From: Bacteroidia bacterium
GTDB taxonomy: Bacteria > Bacteroidota > Bacteroidia > Chitinophagales > Saprospiraceae
NCBI GenBank assembly: GCA_030433135.1
Contig: JAUILF010000011.1
Span: forward strand, 1-35,664
Direction: 5' to 3'
DNA length: 35,664 nucleotides
This document shows positions 25,174 through 33,889 of this stretch, in pieces. Each line of letters opens with the position of its first letter. Position 1 is the first letter of the stretch. Under the pieces are notes generated by a model. It was given only the letters and a program-made list of their open reading frames with translations. It made no database searches and was not told the origin of the DNA. The position numbers and the translations under genes were made by a program.

Positions 25174-25454
25174 GCTGGTTGGCTGATTGGCCAGTTGGCA
25201 TGTTGGCTAGTTGGCCTATTGGCTCGTTGGCATGTTGGCTTGATATTTTCATTCACAGATATGCGGGAAGGGCTCCCCTTCAGGGGCTGGGGGTAAGCGG
25301 AGCAGGTTTGGCTTGTTGGCTAGTTGGCTAGTTGGCTGGTTAGCTGGTTAGCTAGTTGGCCTATTGGCTAGTTGGCCTGTTAGCTAGTTAGCCGGTTAGC
25401 TCGTTGGCTATTGGCCAGCCAGAGGCTGTGCAAGGCTGGTTAGCTTGTTGGCTC
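25174..25454. repeat. Degenerate 8-bp TTGGCTAG-type tandem arrays
   Basis: Two arrays of a variable octamer (TTGGCTAG, TTGGCTGG, TTGGCCTA, TTAGCTAG) occupy 25174-25241 and 25308-25454, with about 8 and about 16 units. The first begins immediately after the flavoenzyme stop codon. A short reverse-oriented stretch of the same kind occurs at 28551-28586. The rest of the gap (to 25807) has no gene; it carries a CCAGCCAGAGGCTG unit (25415-25428) that recurs at 28339 and, inverted, at 12347. Confidence 0.75.
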
Positions 25455-25732
25455 TTAATATCAATGATATTTCTGTCTGTAAAGCTTTCCTGTGGATTCG
25501 TTCAAGACGCACTTAAACCTCTCAACCAGATACACGGGTGGTTCAACTTGGTGTACAGTTATTCGCTGGTACGGAGTAATTTTCTGCTGGCTGCGAACTG
25601 CCGACTGCCGACTGAATAAGGCTTTAGGTTTTAGGCTATGCCCCCTACCCCCTCATGAAATAGCTTGACAGCCTCCCTATTTACGTGCTTCGCGTGAACC
25701 GCGGGGATAAAATCTCCGGCAGGACAGGTAGA

Positions 25733-25749
25733 GGAGAATTTGATTCTCC
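25733..25749 (-). terminator. Hairpin 3' of the enolase-superfamily gene
   Basis: GGAGAAT pairs with ATTCTCC around a 3-nt loop, about 60 bp past the stop of the reverse-strand gene. It has no T run on that strand, so it may be a weak terminator or only a palindromic repeat. Confidence 0.35.
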
Positions 25750-25807
25750 GTGTCCGCAGACTGGTGGCCTGTCCCGGCTACCGGTAACCGGCGGCCGGCC
25801 ACCGTTC

Positions 25808-27058
25808 TCACCAGTCCACCACCGATCCATCTGATTCCAGATAGGTCTCCGGATTGCGCCAGTCATGACCGAGTTTGTCGGCCAGGGCATCCTCATCGAG
25901 CTCAATACCGAGACCGGGTTTGACCGGAAGTGGAACGTGCCCGTCTTCAACGACAAAGGGTTCTTTCAAATAGCCTTCACCCAAGGTTACCTGCTCCTGG
26001 CAAAGGAAATTGGGAATACTTGCTGCCAGTTGAAGCCCACATGCCAGGGATATGGGTCCCAACGGATTATGCGGTGCAAGACCAGCATAATACGCCTCGG
26101 CCATACCGGCAATCAGTCGGCCCTCAAAGATTCCACCAGCGTGACACAGGTCCGGCTGAAGGATACTGGCAGCATCTTTTTCCAGGATCTCCCGAAAACC
26201 CCATTTGGTAAAGATCCGCTCACCGGTAGCAATCGGGATATGCGTCTTCCGGGCCAGCTCGGCCATCACATCCACATTCTGGCAATTTACCGGCTCTTCA
26301 ATAAAGTAAGGCTGGTAAGGCTCCAGTGCCTTGATCAGCAAACCGGCATTTTGCGGACTAATGGCTCCATGGAAATCGATACCTATGTCACCATCTTCCC
26401 CGACGGCAGAACGCAGTTCTGCGAATGCTTCGGTCGCTTCTTCAATAAAAGCTGGTGATGCAATGATTCCCGATTGTCTGCTATTGTGTACTCCGGTTTT
26501 AAAGGCTGTATAACCTTCACTTTTGGCCTCACGGATAGCTTCTGGTGTTCTCGCATGTGCATACACCCGGATCCGCTCCCGGGTAGGGCCTCCCAACAAC
26601 TCATATACCGGTACTCCCAGTGCCTGCCCCTTGATATCCCAGAGAGCTTGTTCCACCCCGCTCAGTGCACTGGTCAGTATAGGTCCACCACGATAAAAAC
26701 TGTGGCGATAGATAGCCTGCCAGTGATGCATGATCTTTCTGGGATCTTTACCTACCAGGTAGCGGGAAATCTCCTGTACCGCTTCAGCACAAGTATCAGC
26801 GCGTCCTTCGGTGATCGGTTCACCCAGGCCAATAATTCCCTGGTCGGTGTGCACCTTCAAAAACAAAAACCGAGGTTTCACCTTGAAAGTCTCAAGGCGG
26901 GTAATCTTGATATCCTCATTGTTACCCTCGTAGTTTACATGATGGCGAGCCTCTTCCTCTCCTTTCAACAAGGGTGCTCCCAGGGCACTGGTGAGAGCCA
27001 GGGCAAATGACCTGTGAAAGAATTTTCTTCTGGACCTGTTGGATGATTCCTGATTCAT
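25808..27058 (-). CDS. Enolase-superfamily sugar-acid dehydratase (galactonate dehydratase-like) with Tat signal
   Basis: From the ATG at 27058 the protein has 416 residues; a TTG seven codons upstream is less likely. SRRKFFHRSFALALTSALG at the N-terminus is a good Tat signal, meaning export of the folded enzyme. Numbered from this ATG, the mandelate racemase/muconate lactonising domain carries the D-galactonate dehydratase-type set: IDFHGAI (D228, H230), IEEPV (E254), ATGERI (E280), LQPDLCHAGGI (D303) and APHNPLGP (H330). Family members remove water from aldonic acids such as galactonate to give a 2-keto-3-deoxy acid. DgoD proteins are normally cytoplasmic, so the signal is unusual. It might act after the alditol-oxidase-like protein encoded opposite; this is inference. 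Exact substrate unknown. Confidence 0.87.
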   Translation of the reverse strand: MNQESSNRSRRKFFHRSFALALTSALGAPLLKGEEEARHHVNYEGNNEDIKITRLETFKVKPRFLFLKVHTDQGIIGLGEPITEGRADTCAEAVQEISRYLVGKDPRKIMHHWQAIYRHSFYRGGPILTSALSGVEQALWDIKGQALGVPVYELLGGPTRERIRVYAHARTPEAIREAKSEGYTAFKTGVHNSRQSGIIASPAFIEEATEAFAELRSAVGEDGDIGIDFHGAISPQNAGLLIKALEPYQPYFIEEPVNCQNVDVMAELARKTHIPIATGERIFTKWGFREILEKDAASILQPDLCHAGGIFEGRLIAGMAEAYYAGLAPHNPLGPISLACGLQLAASIPNFLCQEQVTLGEGYLKEPFVVEDGHVPLPVKPGLGIELDEDALADKLGHDWRNPETYLESDGSVVDW

Positions 27059-27190
27059 AATAGCAGTAACGTTTGGCAAAAGTTACGGAATTACAAGTTA
27101 AAACAGTTCTATCCTAATAGCTCTTGAAGTGGCCGATCGAACTTCAGCTGGTAAACATGTGTCTCATTAGAAACACTAATCAATCAGCAG

Positions 27191-27403
27191 ATGAAAAAAG
27201 CTATCGGAGTACTTTTAATCATTGTCGCACTCGTCCTTGCCTACATGGGGTACCAGGAATACAGCAATGCGACTGTCGGCCTTGAAATAGGTGATCTGGA
27301 ATTATCAGCCGGTGACCAGGATTCCCAAATGGCAGCCTACGTCATGTGGGGAGTTGGGATCATCTCCCTTCTGATAGGAGGTAAACTGGTGAGCAGAGGA
27401 TAA
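27191..27403 (+). CDS. Small two-helix membrane protein (DUF3185-like)
   Basis: This 70-residue protein has a first membrane helix (IGVLLIIVALVLAYMGY, about 5-21), a polar acidic middle (EIGDLELSAGDQDSQ), and a second helix (AAYVMWGVGIISLLIGG, about 48-64) ending in RG. The layout fits DUF3185, small proteins of unknown function seen in many Gram-negative bacteria. It lies alone between two reverse-strand genes, with its 3' end only 6 bp from the exonuclease III stop. The small size is supported by a good ATG and strong hydrophobic pattern. No role can be assigned. Confidence 0.72.
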   Translation: MKKAIGVLLIIVALVLAYMGYQEYSNATVGLEIGDLELSAGDQDSQMAAYVMWGVGIISLLIGGKLVSRG

Positions 27404-27409
27404 TATCCA

Positions 27410-28174
27410 CTAACTGAGCTCCAGCACAATGGGGCAATGATCGGATCCCATGATCTCGCTTAACATATAGCAATCCTGAACTCGTGGGAGCAATGATTCA
27501 CTCACCACAAAGTAGTCGATCCGCCAGCCCACATTTTTCTTGCGTGCATTAAACATATAACTCCACCAGGTGTAAGCACCTTCTTTCTCTGGATTCAGGT
27601 GACGAAACACATCTACAAACCCGGCATCCAACATCATGCTAAATCCATCCATTTCTCGCTGGGTATGTCCCGCCGTCTTATTGTAATTTGATTTTGGCCG
27701 TGCCAGGTCGATGGCTTGATGTGCTACATTCAGATCCCCGCAGAGAATCACAGGCTTCTTCTCTTCCAACAATTTAAGGTACTGCAGCATATCATGATCC
27801 CAGGTCTCACGGTAATCCAGTCTGACCAATCCCCTGCCGGAGTTGGGAACATAAGCCGTAACTATATAGTAATCAGGATATTCGGCAGCAATAATTCGCC
27901 CCTCCTGGTCATGCTCCTCTCTCCCCATATCGGGAGCGACACTGACAGGTTCCTGCAGGCTCAATATAGCTGTACTGGAATAGCCCTTCTTTTCCGCTGA
28001 ATTACTGTAAAGGTGATAATCCTTCAGGATCTGGATACAGCCGGCTACCTCATCGGGTTGTGCCTTGGTCTCTTGCAAACAGATCACATCTGCACCCACA
28101 GATTGCATGCTTTGCTCAAAATCCTTTTTGCAGGCTGCTCTTATACCATTAACATTCCACGATACAATTTTCAT
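27410..28174 (-). CDS. xthA: Exodeoxyribonuclease III (AP endonuclease family)
   Basis: The 254-residue enzyme starts at the ATG at 28174 with MKIVSWNVNGIRAA; the frame stays open for 46 more codons upstream, but that stretch is repeat sequence and adds no conserved residues. Motifs of the exonuclease III/APE1 family are complete: WNVNGIRA (metal-site Asn), ICLQETKA (metal-ligand Glu), GDLNVAHQAIDLA (Asp/Asn), GWRIDYFVVS and GSDHCPI (catalytic Asp-His). It cuts DNA at abasic sites and removes 3' blocking groups during base-excision repair in the cytoplasm. It is a housekeeping gene, and the length is normal for the family. Confidence 0.95.
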   Translation of the reverse strand: MKIVSWNVNGIRAACKKDFEQSMQSVGADVICLQETKAQPDEVAGCIQILKDYHLYSNSAEKKGYSSTAILSLQEPVSVAPDMGREEHDQEGRIIAAEYPDYYIVTAYVPNSGRGLVRLDYRETWDHDMLQYLKLLEEKKPVILCGDLNVAHQAIDLARPKSNYNKTAGHTQREMDGFSMMLDAGFVDVFRHLNPEKEGAYTWWSYMFNARKKNVGWRIDYFVVSESLLPRVQDCYMLSEIMGSDHCPIVLELS

Positions 28175-28272
28175 GAGAATGAAGGTAGGGAAAATCGACG
28201 GTTGCCGGTAATGGGTTGCCAACCAGAGGTTGGTAAACCGGTTGCCGGCAGCTGGAAGTATTGAGAAACCGT

Positions 28273-28298
28273 AAACGGCGAATTTGTTTTCGCCGTTT
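28273..28298. repeat. Third CGGCGAA hairpin
   Basis: AAACGGCGAA pairs perfectly with TTCGCCGTTT around a 6-nt loop. It lies about 100 bp upstream of the exonuclease III start, so it is not that gene's terminator. The core and loop size match the hairpins at 2191-2218 and 2846-2869. Confidence 0.65.
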
Positions 28299-28376
28299 TG
28301 AAATGAGCTCATCCTTTTGCAGGTTGCCCAGCCAGAGGCCAGCCAGAGGCTGATAGGACTGGCAGGCGGGTACCCG

Positions 28377-28420
28377 TTTCTGGTGGTTTCTGATTGTTTC
28401 TGGTGGTTTCTGGTGGTTTC
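28377..28420. repeat. 10-bp tandem repeat TTTCTGGTGG
   Basis: Four units follow one another: TTTCTGGTGG, TTTCTGATTG, TTTCTGGTGG and TTTCTGGTGG, then a partial TTTC. No coding role is seen. Confidence 0.8.
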
Positions 28421-28550
28421 TAGAACTTCAAAATCTTGCCATGATTAGCTCTATTGTGAAGTCCAAGCCCAGCTCAAAAGCACATTTACGGAAAAGTATT
28501 TTGCAGATTCACTTCAAAAAATGTGGTAATCAATTCATCTCGATGTCACA

Positions 28551-28586
28551 AGCCAACTGGCCAATGTGCCAAATAGCCAAATAGCC
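28551..28586. repeat. Reverse-oriented TTGGC-type repeat
   Basis: The stretch contains AGCCAACTGGCCAATGTGCC followed by two AAATAGCC units. It is the complement of the octamer arrays at 25174-25454. Confidence 0.6.
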
Positions 28587-28646
28587 TTAGTGCTCTTTTC
28601 CTTTCACAAATCTTAGTGAACTTAGTGGTTAAACCTTAAGAGCTGC

Positions 28647-30263
28647 CTACTGTCCGCTCCAGATTGAATTTAACTGAAACACCCGGCCTCTCAACACCCG
28701 TAGTGGTGCAACATCCACATTGATCAGAATATCCGTAATTGGTTCCTCCGGAAAAAATATTTCGGTCATTGCAATCTTTCCGTCATCAGCGAATAGTTCA
28801 AGGGAGGCATGATCTACAAACATATGCATCTTGACCGTCTCCTGATCATAATAACAGGGAGCAATGTGTCTTCCGGCAAAATCATCCGAGAAACTGCTTT
28901 CACCGGCGGTAATGCGGTCAACATAATATTCGTTTTGATCGACATCATAGCCTATATATAGCAGATCTCCCATCGAATTGAACATTTCTAACTCGACCCG
29001 ACCAGAGTCGGGTTTGATGAACTCCAGTTGGATTTCATAAAGGCCATTTCTATGGGCCAGGCTACTCAATAATTCAAACTGACCATTGAGGTCTGCGCGA
29101 CTTATCGCTACCGCTTCCTCGCGTAACCTTCTAACACCTGACCAGGGCAAAGAGATCATTCGGGGTCCGACTTCCGTAGATACCAGGTGCAAGGTACGAG
29201 GAAGTGTCATGGCACTCCTCCAGGATTGTGTTGGTACCGCCTGGGCATACTGCCAGTTACTCATCCATCCGATAAAGACTCTTTGATCATTGGGAGCATC
29301 AAACCAGGTGACTCCTGCATAATTATCCTTGCCGTAATCCAACCATAACTCAGTTTCGGGCGGGTTGTCATTTACAAAAGTAGTTCCGTCAAAATTGCCG
29401 ATAAAGTACTGAGTTCCGGATCCACCATTGGGATGGCCGGGGTTAATGTTCTGAATCAGAACCCATTTTTCGTCACCTTCTCCATCAAGCTGGATCGCGA
29501 ACAGATCCGGACATTCCCAAACCCCAGCGTGATTTCCTTCGTTAGCCCCAAACTCGCTGAGATAAGTCCACTCTTTCAGATCAGGCGAGCCGTAGATCAT
29601 TAACCTGTCCTGTGCTGCCAGTACCAACACCCACTTCTCCTCCGGTTCATACCAGATAACATTGGGATCCCTGAAATCTTTAATACCCGGATTATCGATC
29701 ACCGGATTATCGGCATATTTGGTCCAGCTTCTACCTTTATCCAGGCTGTAGGCGATACTCTGCGTTTCAACGGGATCACCACCAGCAGCCGTGCCAGTAG
29801 TATCGTGATGGGTAAAAATAGCTACAAGAGGTGTTTGTCCTTCGGTTCCAAAACCAGAGGTATTGTTCCAATCCACCACAGCACTACCAGAAAAGATGTA
29901 TCCCAGGCTATCCGGATAGAGTGCTATGGGTAGATGGGTCCAGTTGATCAGGTCTTCACTCACTGCATGTCCCCAATGCATAGGCCCCCACACCGTACTG
30001 TCGGGATAGTACTGATAAAAAAGGTGATATTCACCTTCGAAATAAACCAATCCATTCGGATCATTCATCCAATGCTCCTCCGGACTAAAATGAAATTGTG
30101 GCCGGTATAATTCCTGGTAAGGGTTTTCTACCCTTGATTTGGTATCTACCTTGTCTTGCCGACAACTGAAATGTAGCGTTGTACAAAGTAAAAGAAACAA
30201 GATTATCGCGGGCAACCGCTTCGCCTGTACTGATCCTTTCACTTTACTGATATGATCTGTCAT
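28647..30263 (-). CDS. GH32 lipoprotein, fructan/sucrose beta-fructosidase (levanase/inulinase-like)
   Basis: The 538-residue product has a lipoprotein signal with lipobox cysteine C34 (LHFSC), so it is anchored to a membrane, likely facing outward. The five-bladed GH32 domain has all three catalytic motifs: WMNDPNG (65-71, nucleophile D68), FRDPNV (197-202, transition-state Asp) and WECPDLF (249-255, acid/base E250). A C-terminal beta-sandwich (about 390-530) is typical of exo-acting levanases and inulinases. It should release fructose from levan, inulin or sucrose. The transporter gene lies 13 bp upstream, and a fructokinase gene lies further upstream on the same strand. Complete and confidently assigned; endo versus exo action is not provable here. 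Confidence 0.94.
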   Translation of the reverse strand: MTDHISKVKGSVQAKRLPAIILFLLLCTTLHFSCRQDKVDTKSRVENPYQELYRPQFHFSPEEHWMNDPNGLVYFEGEYHLFYQYYPDSTVWGPMHWGHAVSEDLINWTHLPIALYPDSLGYIFSGSAVVDWNNTSGFGTEGQTPLVAIFTHHDTTGTAAGGDPVETQSIAYSLDKGRSWTKYADNPVIDNPGIKDFRDPNVIWYEPEEKWVLVLAAQDRLMIYGSPDLKEWTYLSEFGANEGNHAGVWECPDLFAIQLDGEGDEKWVLIQNINPGHPNGGSGTQYFIGNFDGTTFVNDNPPETELWLDYGKDNYAGVTWFDAPNDQRVFIGWMSNWQYAQAVPTQSWRSAMTLPRTLHLVSTEVGPRMISLPWSGVRRLREEAVAISRADLNGQFELLSSLAHRNGLYEIQLEFIKPDSGRVELEMFNSMGDLLYIGYDVDQNEYYVDRITAGESSFSDDFAGRHIAPCYYDQETVKMHMFVDHASLELFADDGKIAMTEIFFPEEPITDILINVDVAPLRVLRGRVFQLNSIWSGQ

Positions 30264-30276
30264 CTGGTACAGAGGT

Positions 30277-31611
30277 TCATTCTTTAGACATTAATCTTTT
30301 CTGCAATTCTTCCAAACTAACTCCCTTGGTCTCCGGCATCATAAATAGTGCAAACAGCAACTGGAACACCATCATAATGGCAAAGAAGGCAAATAATGGC
30401 CACGGATTGGCCCCTACCAGATCGATGAAGAACGGAGTGAGCGCTGTGATCAAGGCAGCAAAAACCCAGTGAGTACCGGACCCCCATGCCTGTCCATTAG
30501 CGCGTACTTCGGTCGGGAATATCTCAGAAATAAATACCCAGATAACGGCTCCCTGCCCGGCGGCATGAGAGGCAATAAACATAAGTACAAATGAAAGCAA
30601 AAGCACCTGGTTGGCCCCGGTAGCATAACAATACGAGACCATACTTAGACTAATGATATAACCGATCGAGCCAAATAAGATTAAGGTCCTACGCCCCATC
30701 CGATCAATAAGATACATTCCCAGGAGGGTAAATATCAGGTTGACTACCCCTATACTCGTAGATTGTAGCAAAGCCGCATCAGCACCGATTCCGGCTGCTT
30801 CCAGCAAACGCGGTGCATAGTATAACACGAAATTGATACCCGAGAGTTGGTTGAAGAAGGCGATGAGAAATGCCAGGGTCAGCGCCTTTTTGAATTTTCC
30901 CGAAAAAAGAGAAGCATTCACTGTCTTCTTTGCCTCCGTAGTAATTTGCCCCACTACCCTATCGATTTCAGTAACAGGGTACATAAAACTAAGAATCTCC
31001 CGAGCCGCTCCTTCATCAGATCTTTTCGTCAGTAACCACCTGGGACTTTCCGGCACTCTGATCACCATCAAACAATATATAGCTGCTGGAATAGCCTCTA
31101 CGCCCAACATCCATCTCCAGGCATGTTCTTCTACCAATTCACCAATGAGGTAATTGGACAAAAAGGCGATCAGAATTCCAAAAACAATGTTGAATTGATA
31201 TAGAGCAACCAGGCGACCTCTCCTCTCGGGAGATGAGATCTCAGCTATGTAGGTCGGTGCAGCTACAGAGGAGGCTCCCACTCCCAGGCCACCAATGAAG
31301 CGAAAAAACGAAAAGGTGTAAGGGTCCGGTGCCAAACCTGACCCCAGGGCCGAAACCAGGTATAGTATGCCGATCCAGAATAACACCTTCTTTCTGCCAA
31401 AGCGATCACAGGGTATACCGCCCGTCAGAGCTCCAATGACGGTACCCCAAAGGGCCATCGCCATAATGAAATTGCCATGAAACAAGGGACTGGTATCCCA
31501 CAGCCTTTGTATGGGTTGATCTGCACCCGATATTACAATCGTATCAAAGCCAAATAAAAAACCGGCCAGGGCCACAGCCACAGACCAGCTGAACACTTTG
31601 TTCTTCTCCAT
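30277..31611 (-). CDS. MFS sugar porter (fructose/monosaccharide proton symporter-like)
   Basis: The 444-residue protein has the 12-helix pattern of the sugar porter family, with its signature motifs: FGFDTIVISGA in helix 1, DRFGRKKVLF (69-78), PESPRWLL (187-194), DRMGRRTLILFG in the mid-loop and the final PETKGVSLEEL (426-436). The helix 7 region has the QLSGINFVLYYAPRLLEAAG stretch typical of hexose and xylose transporters. It would bring in fructose freed by the GH32 enzyme encoded 13 bp downstream. It follows the fructokinase gene after 163 bp. Substrate is inferred from neighbours. Confidence 0.92.
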   Translation of the reverse strand: MEKNKVFSWSVAVALAGFLFGFDTIVISGADQPIQRLWDTSPLFHGNFIMAMALWGTVIGALTGGIPCDRFGRKKVLFWIGILYLVSALGSGLAPDPYTFSFFRFIGGLGVGASSVAAPTYIAEISSPERRGRLVALYQFNIVFGILIAFLSNYLIGELVEEHAWRWMLGVEAIPAAIYCLMVIRVPESPRWLLTKRSDEGAAREILSFMYPVTEIDRVVGQITTEAKKTVNASLFSGKFKKALTLAFLIAFFNQLSGINFVLYYAPRLLEAAGIGADAALLQSTSIGVVNLIFTLLGMYLIDRMGRRTLILFGSIGYIISLSMVSYCYATGANQVLLLSFVLMFIASHAAGQGAVIWVFISEIFPTEVRANGQAWGSGTHWVFAALITALTPFFIDLVGANPWPLFAFFAIMMVFQLLFALFMMPETKGVSLEELQKRLMSKE

Positions 31612-31774
31612 CTCATTTTTCGTTTTGCCCAGTTAATATACGACGATTTAACCCCGTTGCAAGAGACAGGTAGGAAGTTCTGTGGATGAATTAAACTGAG
31701 CCTGGAAAAGATCTGGCTCTGCAGTTACAAACTACAGATATCGGTGTAGTCTCTTGTCAAATGTTAACCGAGCG

Positions 31775-32653
31775 CTAACCATTCATTTCCAGATCCGGAA
31801 CTTCTGTGTATCTGGGGATGGCTCCCCTTTGAGTGGCTACATAGGCTCCGAGCTTACAAGCAAAATCAAGGGCCACATCAATATTTCTTCCCCGTAAATA
31901 TTTACTGAGAAAGCCGGCAAGAAAAGAATCTCCACTTCCCACCGTATCTACCACATCGATGCGATAACCAGGATGATCAAAAGCGTCATCGCGGTTGACA
32001 GCCATAGCCCCATGAGCACCACGGGTCATGATGATCAATTCCAGATCTTCGTATGATGCCAGCAGATGGGTAAAAACCAGGTCTTTATCAATCCCGAAGA
32101 GCCTGGCCATAACCAATTGCTCTTCATCATTGAGTTTAAGCACATTGGTAAAGTTCAGCAGGTGATCTATAGTAGAGGTCTGAAAGAAGTCACCCCTGAG
32201 GTTAAGGTCGCAGACTTTGATCAGATCGGAATCCAGTAACTCATAAAGAGTATCGCGTGAAATCTTGCTCCGGCATGCCAGGGTACCAAATACCAGGGCA
32301 TCCAGTTGCGGAGAAATTTTCTCCGGCATTTCAATGGCATCCCACGCTACCGGCCGCACTATTTCATAGGTAGGTTTACCCTTTTCATCCAGTGTAACCT
32401 CCACGGTGCCCGTTGGTAAATCATGATCGACCTGCAAAAGATCGTCGTCAACACCCACATTTTGCACTGCGTCGCGTATCTCCCTTCCCAAATCGTCATT
32501 TCCAATTCTGCTCAAGATGGAAGTTCTAAAACCCAATTGCCGGCAATGAGCAGCTACATTAAATGGGGCTCCGCCCAGCTTCTTTCCATCCGGATACATG
32601 TCCCAAAGTACTTCTCCGAAAGAAAGTAATTGAATGGATCCGTTGTCTCTCAT
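31775..32653 (-). CDS. PfkB family fructokinase
   Basis: From the ATG at 32653 the enzyme has 292 residues and begins MRDNGSIQLLSFGEVLWDMY, as bacterial fructokinases do; the frame extends 31 codons further upstream without conserved content. Motifs are GGAPFNVAAH (27-36), which binds sugar, and DTVGSGDSFLAGFL (about 236-249), the ribokinase-family GxGD catalytic loop with D242. It should phosphorylate fructose using ATP. Together with the transporter and the GH32 lipoprotein downstream it forms a fructan/sucrose use cluster. Other PfkB sugar kinases are possible, but the N-terminal LSFGEVLWD and the context favour fructokinase. Confidence 0.9.
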   Translation of the reverse strand: MRDNGSIQLLSFGEVLWDMYPDGKKLGGAPFNVAAHCRQLGFRTSILSRIGNDDLGREIRDAVQNVGVDDDLLQVDHDLPTGTVEVTLDEKGKPTYEIVRPVAWDAIEMPEKISPQLDALVFGTLACRSKISRDTLYELLDSDLIKVCDLNLRGDFFQTSTIDHLLNFTNVLKLNDEEQLVMARLFGIDKDLVFTHLLASYEDLELIIMTRGAHGAMAVNRDDAFDHPGYRIDVVDTVGSGDSFLAGFLSKYLRGRNIDVALDFACKLGAYVATQRGAIPRYTEVPDLEMNG

Positions 32654-32842
32654 ATAAGCTGTTGTTGTACTGGTTAGTGCGTCAATATAATAGAACCGTT
32701 GGCTCTTTACGACATTTGCGTCATATTTCTCCGCCCTGGCAAGCAACAGATTGATATTACGAGATGAAAACCTCTAAGGAAGCTGGACTTGCAGTGGCCA
32801 ATACAGATAATTATATTGGCGGTTGGTATAAGTAAGCTATTA

Positions 32843-33889
32843 ATGGTATTCAGAAAAGACCGGAAAAAAATCATCATCATGCCCTACCGTGGATATGCAT
32901 CTCCGCATGCCATGTCGGCCAGGGGGCGCGTGTTAGAAGATGAGCTGATTACTATCCGCGAAGATGAAAACCTGATCACCACCCTGCGGAATGCATATAA
33001 GCGATTTGAGAGTGATGAAATCCCCCTGGCAGGTGTGGAAGCCAAGGTGGAGGGGCAAATCCTGCAGACAGTAGCCAACAAAGAAGGCTATTTTCACTTT
33101 GATGAAAAAATTGACATCAACTCCGTAGAAAACGAACAGTGGAAACCCATTCACTACCAGGTAACGACCATACCGCCACATGGCGATGTTTCTCACAGTG
33201 CCATCAGTGCCACCGGTGAGATTCTCGTTCCATCCTCCCGGGCTTCCTTTGGCATCATCAGTGATATTGATGATACCGTCCTCAAAACAGATGTATCACA
33301 TCGACTCAAACTACTGCGCAACACATTGCTCAAGAGTTCCTTTAAAAGACTACCGTTACCAGGCATTCCGCAATGGTTGCAGGCTCTGCGTATGGGACCC
33401 ACCGGCGACGATCAAAATCCGGTTTTTTACCTATCCAAGAGTCCTCGCAATATCTATGATTACCTCGAGCATTTTCTCGAATTGAACCATTGCCCAAAGG
33501 GTCCGATTCTATTGAGAGACATAGGGTGGGTTGCTATTGACCCCTCGCAGGACTCACCCGGTTACAAGCGCAGTGAAATCACCCAGATTATGAATTGTTA
33601 TCCCGATCTACCTTTTGTCTTTCTGGGTGACATCGCCGGAAAAGACCCTGAAATTTATCATTCGGTTCGGGAAGAATATCCAGACAGAGTTCTGGCAATT
33701 TATATTCGGGATATTCGGCACAAAAAGAAACAAAACCTTTTTCGCAGCTGGAAAAACAAGCACCAAATAGAGAATATAACGCTGATTCAAAGCTCCCTGG
33801 AAGGGGTTAAACACAGTGTCGAGCATCAGTTGATCAGCCCACAAAGTTTTGATGCTTTTAAAAAAGATCAAAATACTCCCACCATTTAG
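32843..33889 (+). CDS. App1-like phosphatase (DUF2183, HAD-type)
   Basis: With the ATG at 32843 the product has 348 residues. Starts at TTG 32789 or ATG 32879 are also possible; the TTG start would add a hydrophobic N-terminus. The N-terminal half contains a YRGYASPHAMSARGRVL opening and a small beta domain. The catalytic core has SDIDDTVLKTDV (about 140-151), the DxDxT motif of HAD-type phosphatases, followed by FYLSKSPRNIYDYLEHFL. This matches the App1 phosphatidate phosphatase domain known from yeast and common in bacteria as DUF2183. It probably removes phosphate from a phospholipid or another substrate; bacterial members are poorly studied. It is divergent from the fructokinase gene. Confidence 0.82.
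   Translation: MVFRKDRKKIIIMPYRGYASPHAMSARGRVLEDELITIREDENLITTLRNAYKRFESDEIPLAGVEAKVEGQILQTVANKEGYFHFDEKIDINSVENEQWKPIHYQVTTIPPHGDVSHSAISATGEILVPSSRASFGIISDIDDTVLKTDVSHRLKLLRNTLLKSSFKRLPLPGIPQWLQALRMGPTGDDQNPVFYLSKSPRNIYDYLEHFLELNHCPKGPILLRDIGWVAIDPSQDSPGYKRSEITQIMNCYPDLPFVFLGDIAGKDPEIYHSVREEYPDRVLAIYIRDIRHKKKQNLFRSWKNKHQIENITLIQSSLEGVKHSVEHQLISPQSFDAFKKDQNTPTI

Larger units (their letters stand above)
28175..28646. other. Gene-free gap made of short repeats
   Basis: This 472-bp gap between two reverse-strand genes contains the CGGCGAA hairpin (28273-28298), two overlapping CCAGCCAGAGGC units (28328-28352), the 10-bp tandem array (28377-28420) and a reverse-oriented TTGGC-type stretch (28551-28586). 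No gene is seen. Confidence 0.6.

Noticed and set aside
25174-25454. CRISPR array idea for the regular TTGGC units
   Set aside because: The period is 8 bp with no spacers and no cas genes nearby; it is a simple tandem repeat.
25865-26458. 197-codon forward frame opposite the enolase-superfamily gene
   Set aside because: It is antisense to a gene with all catalytic motifs; the forward translation has no coherent family pattern.
28175-28312. 46-codon N-terminal extension of exonuclease III
   Set aside because: The family start MKIVSWNVNGIRA is exact at 28174; the extension is made of the CGGCGAA hairpin and other intergenic repeats.
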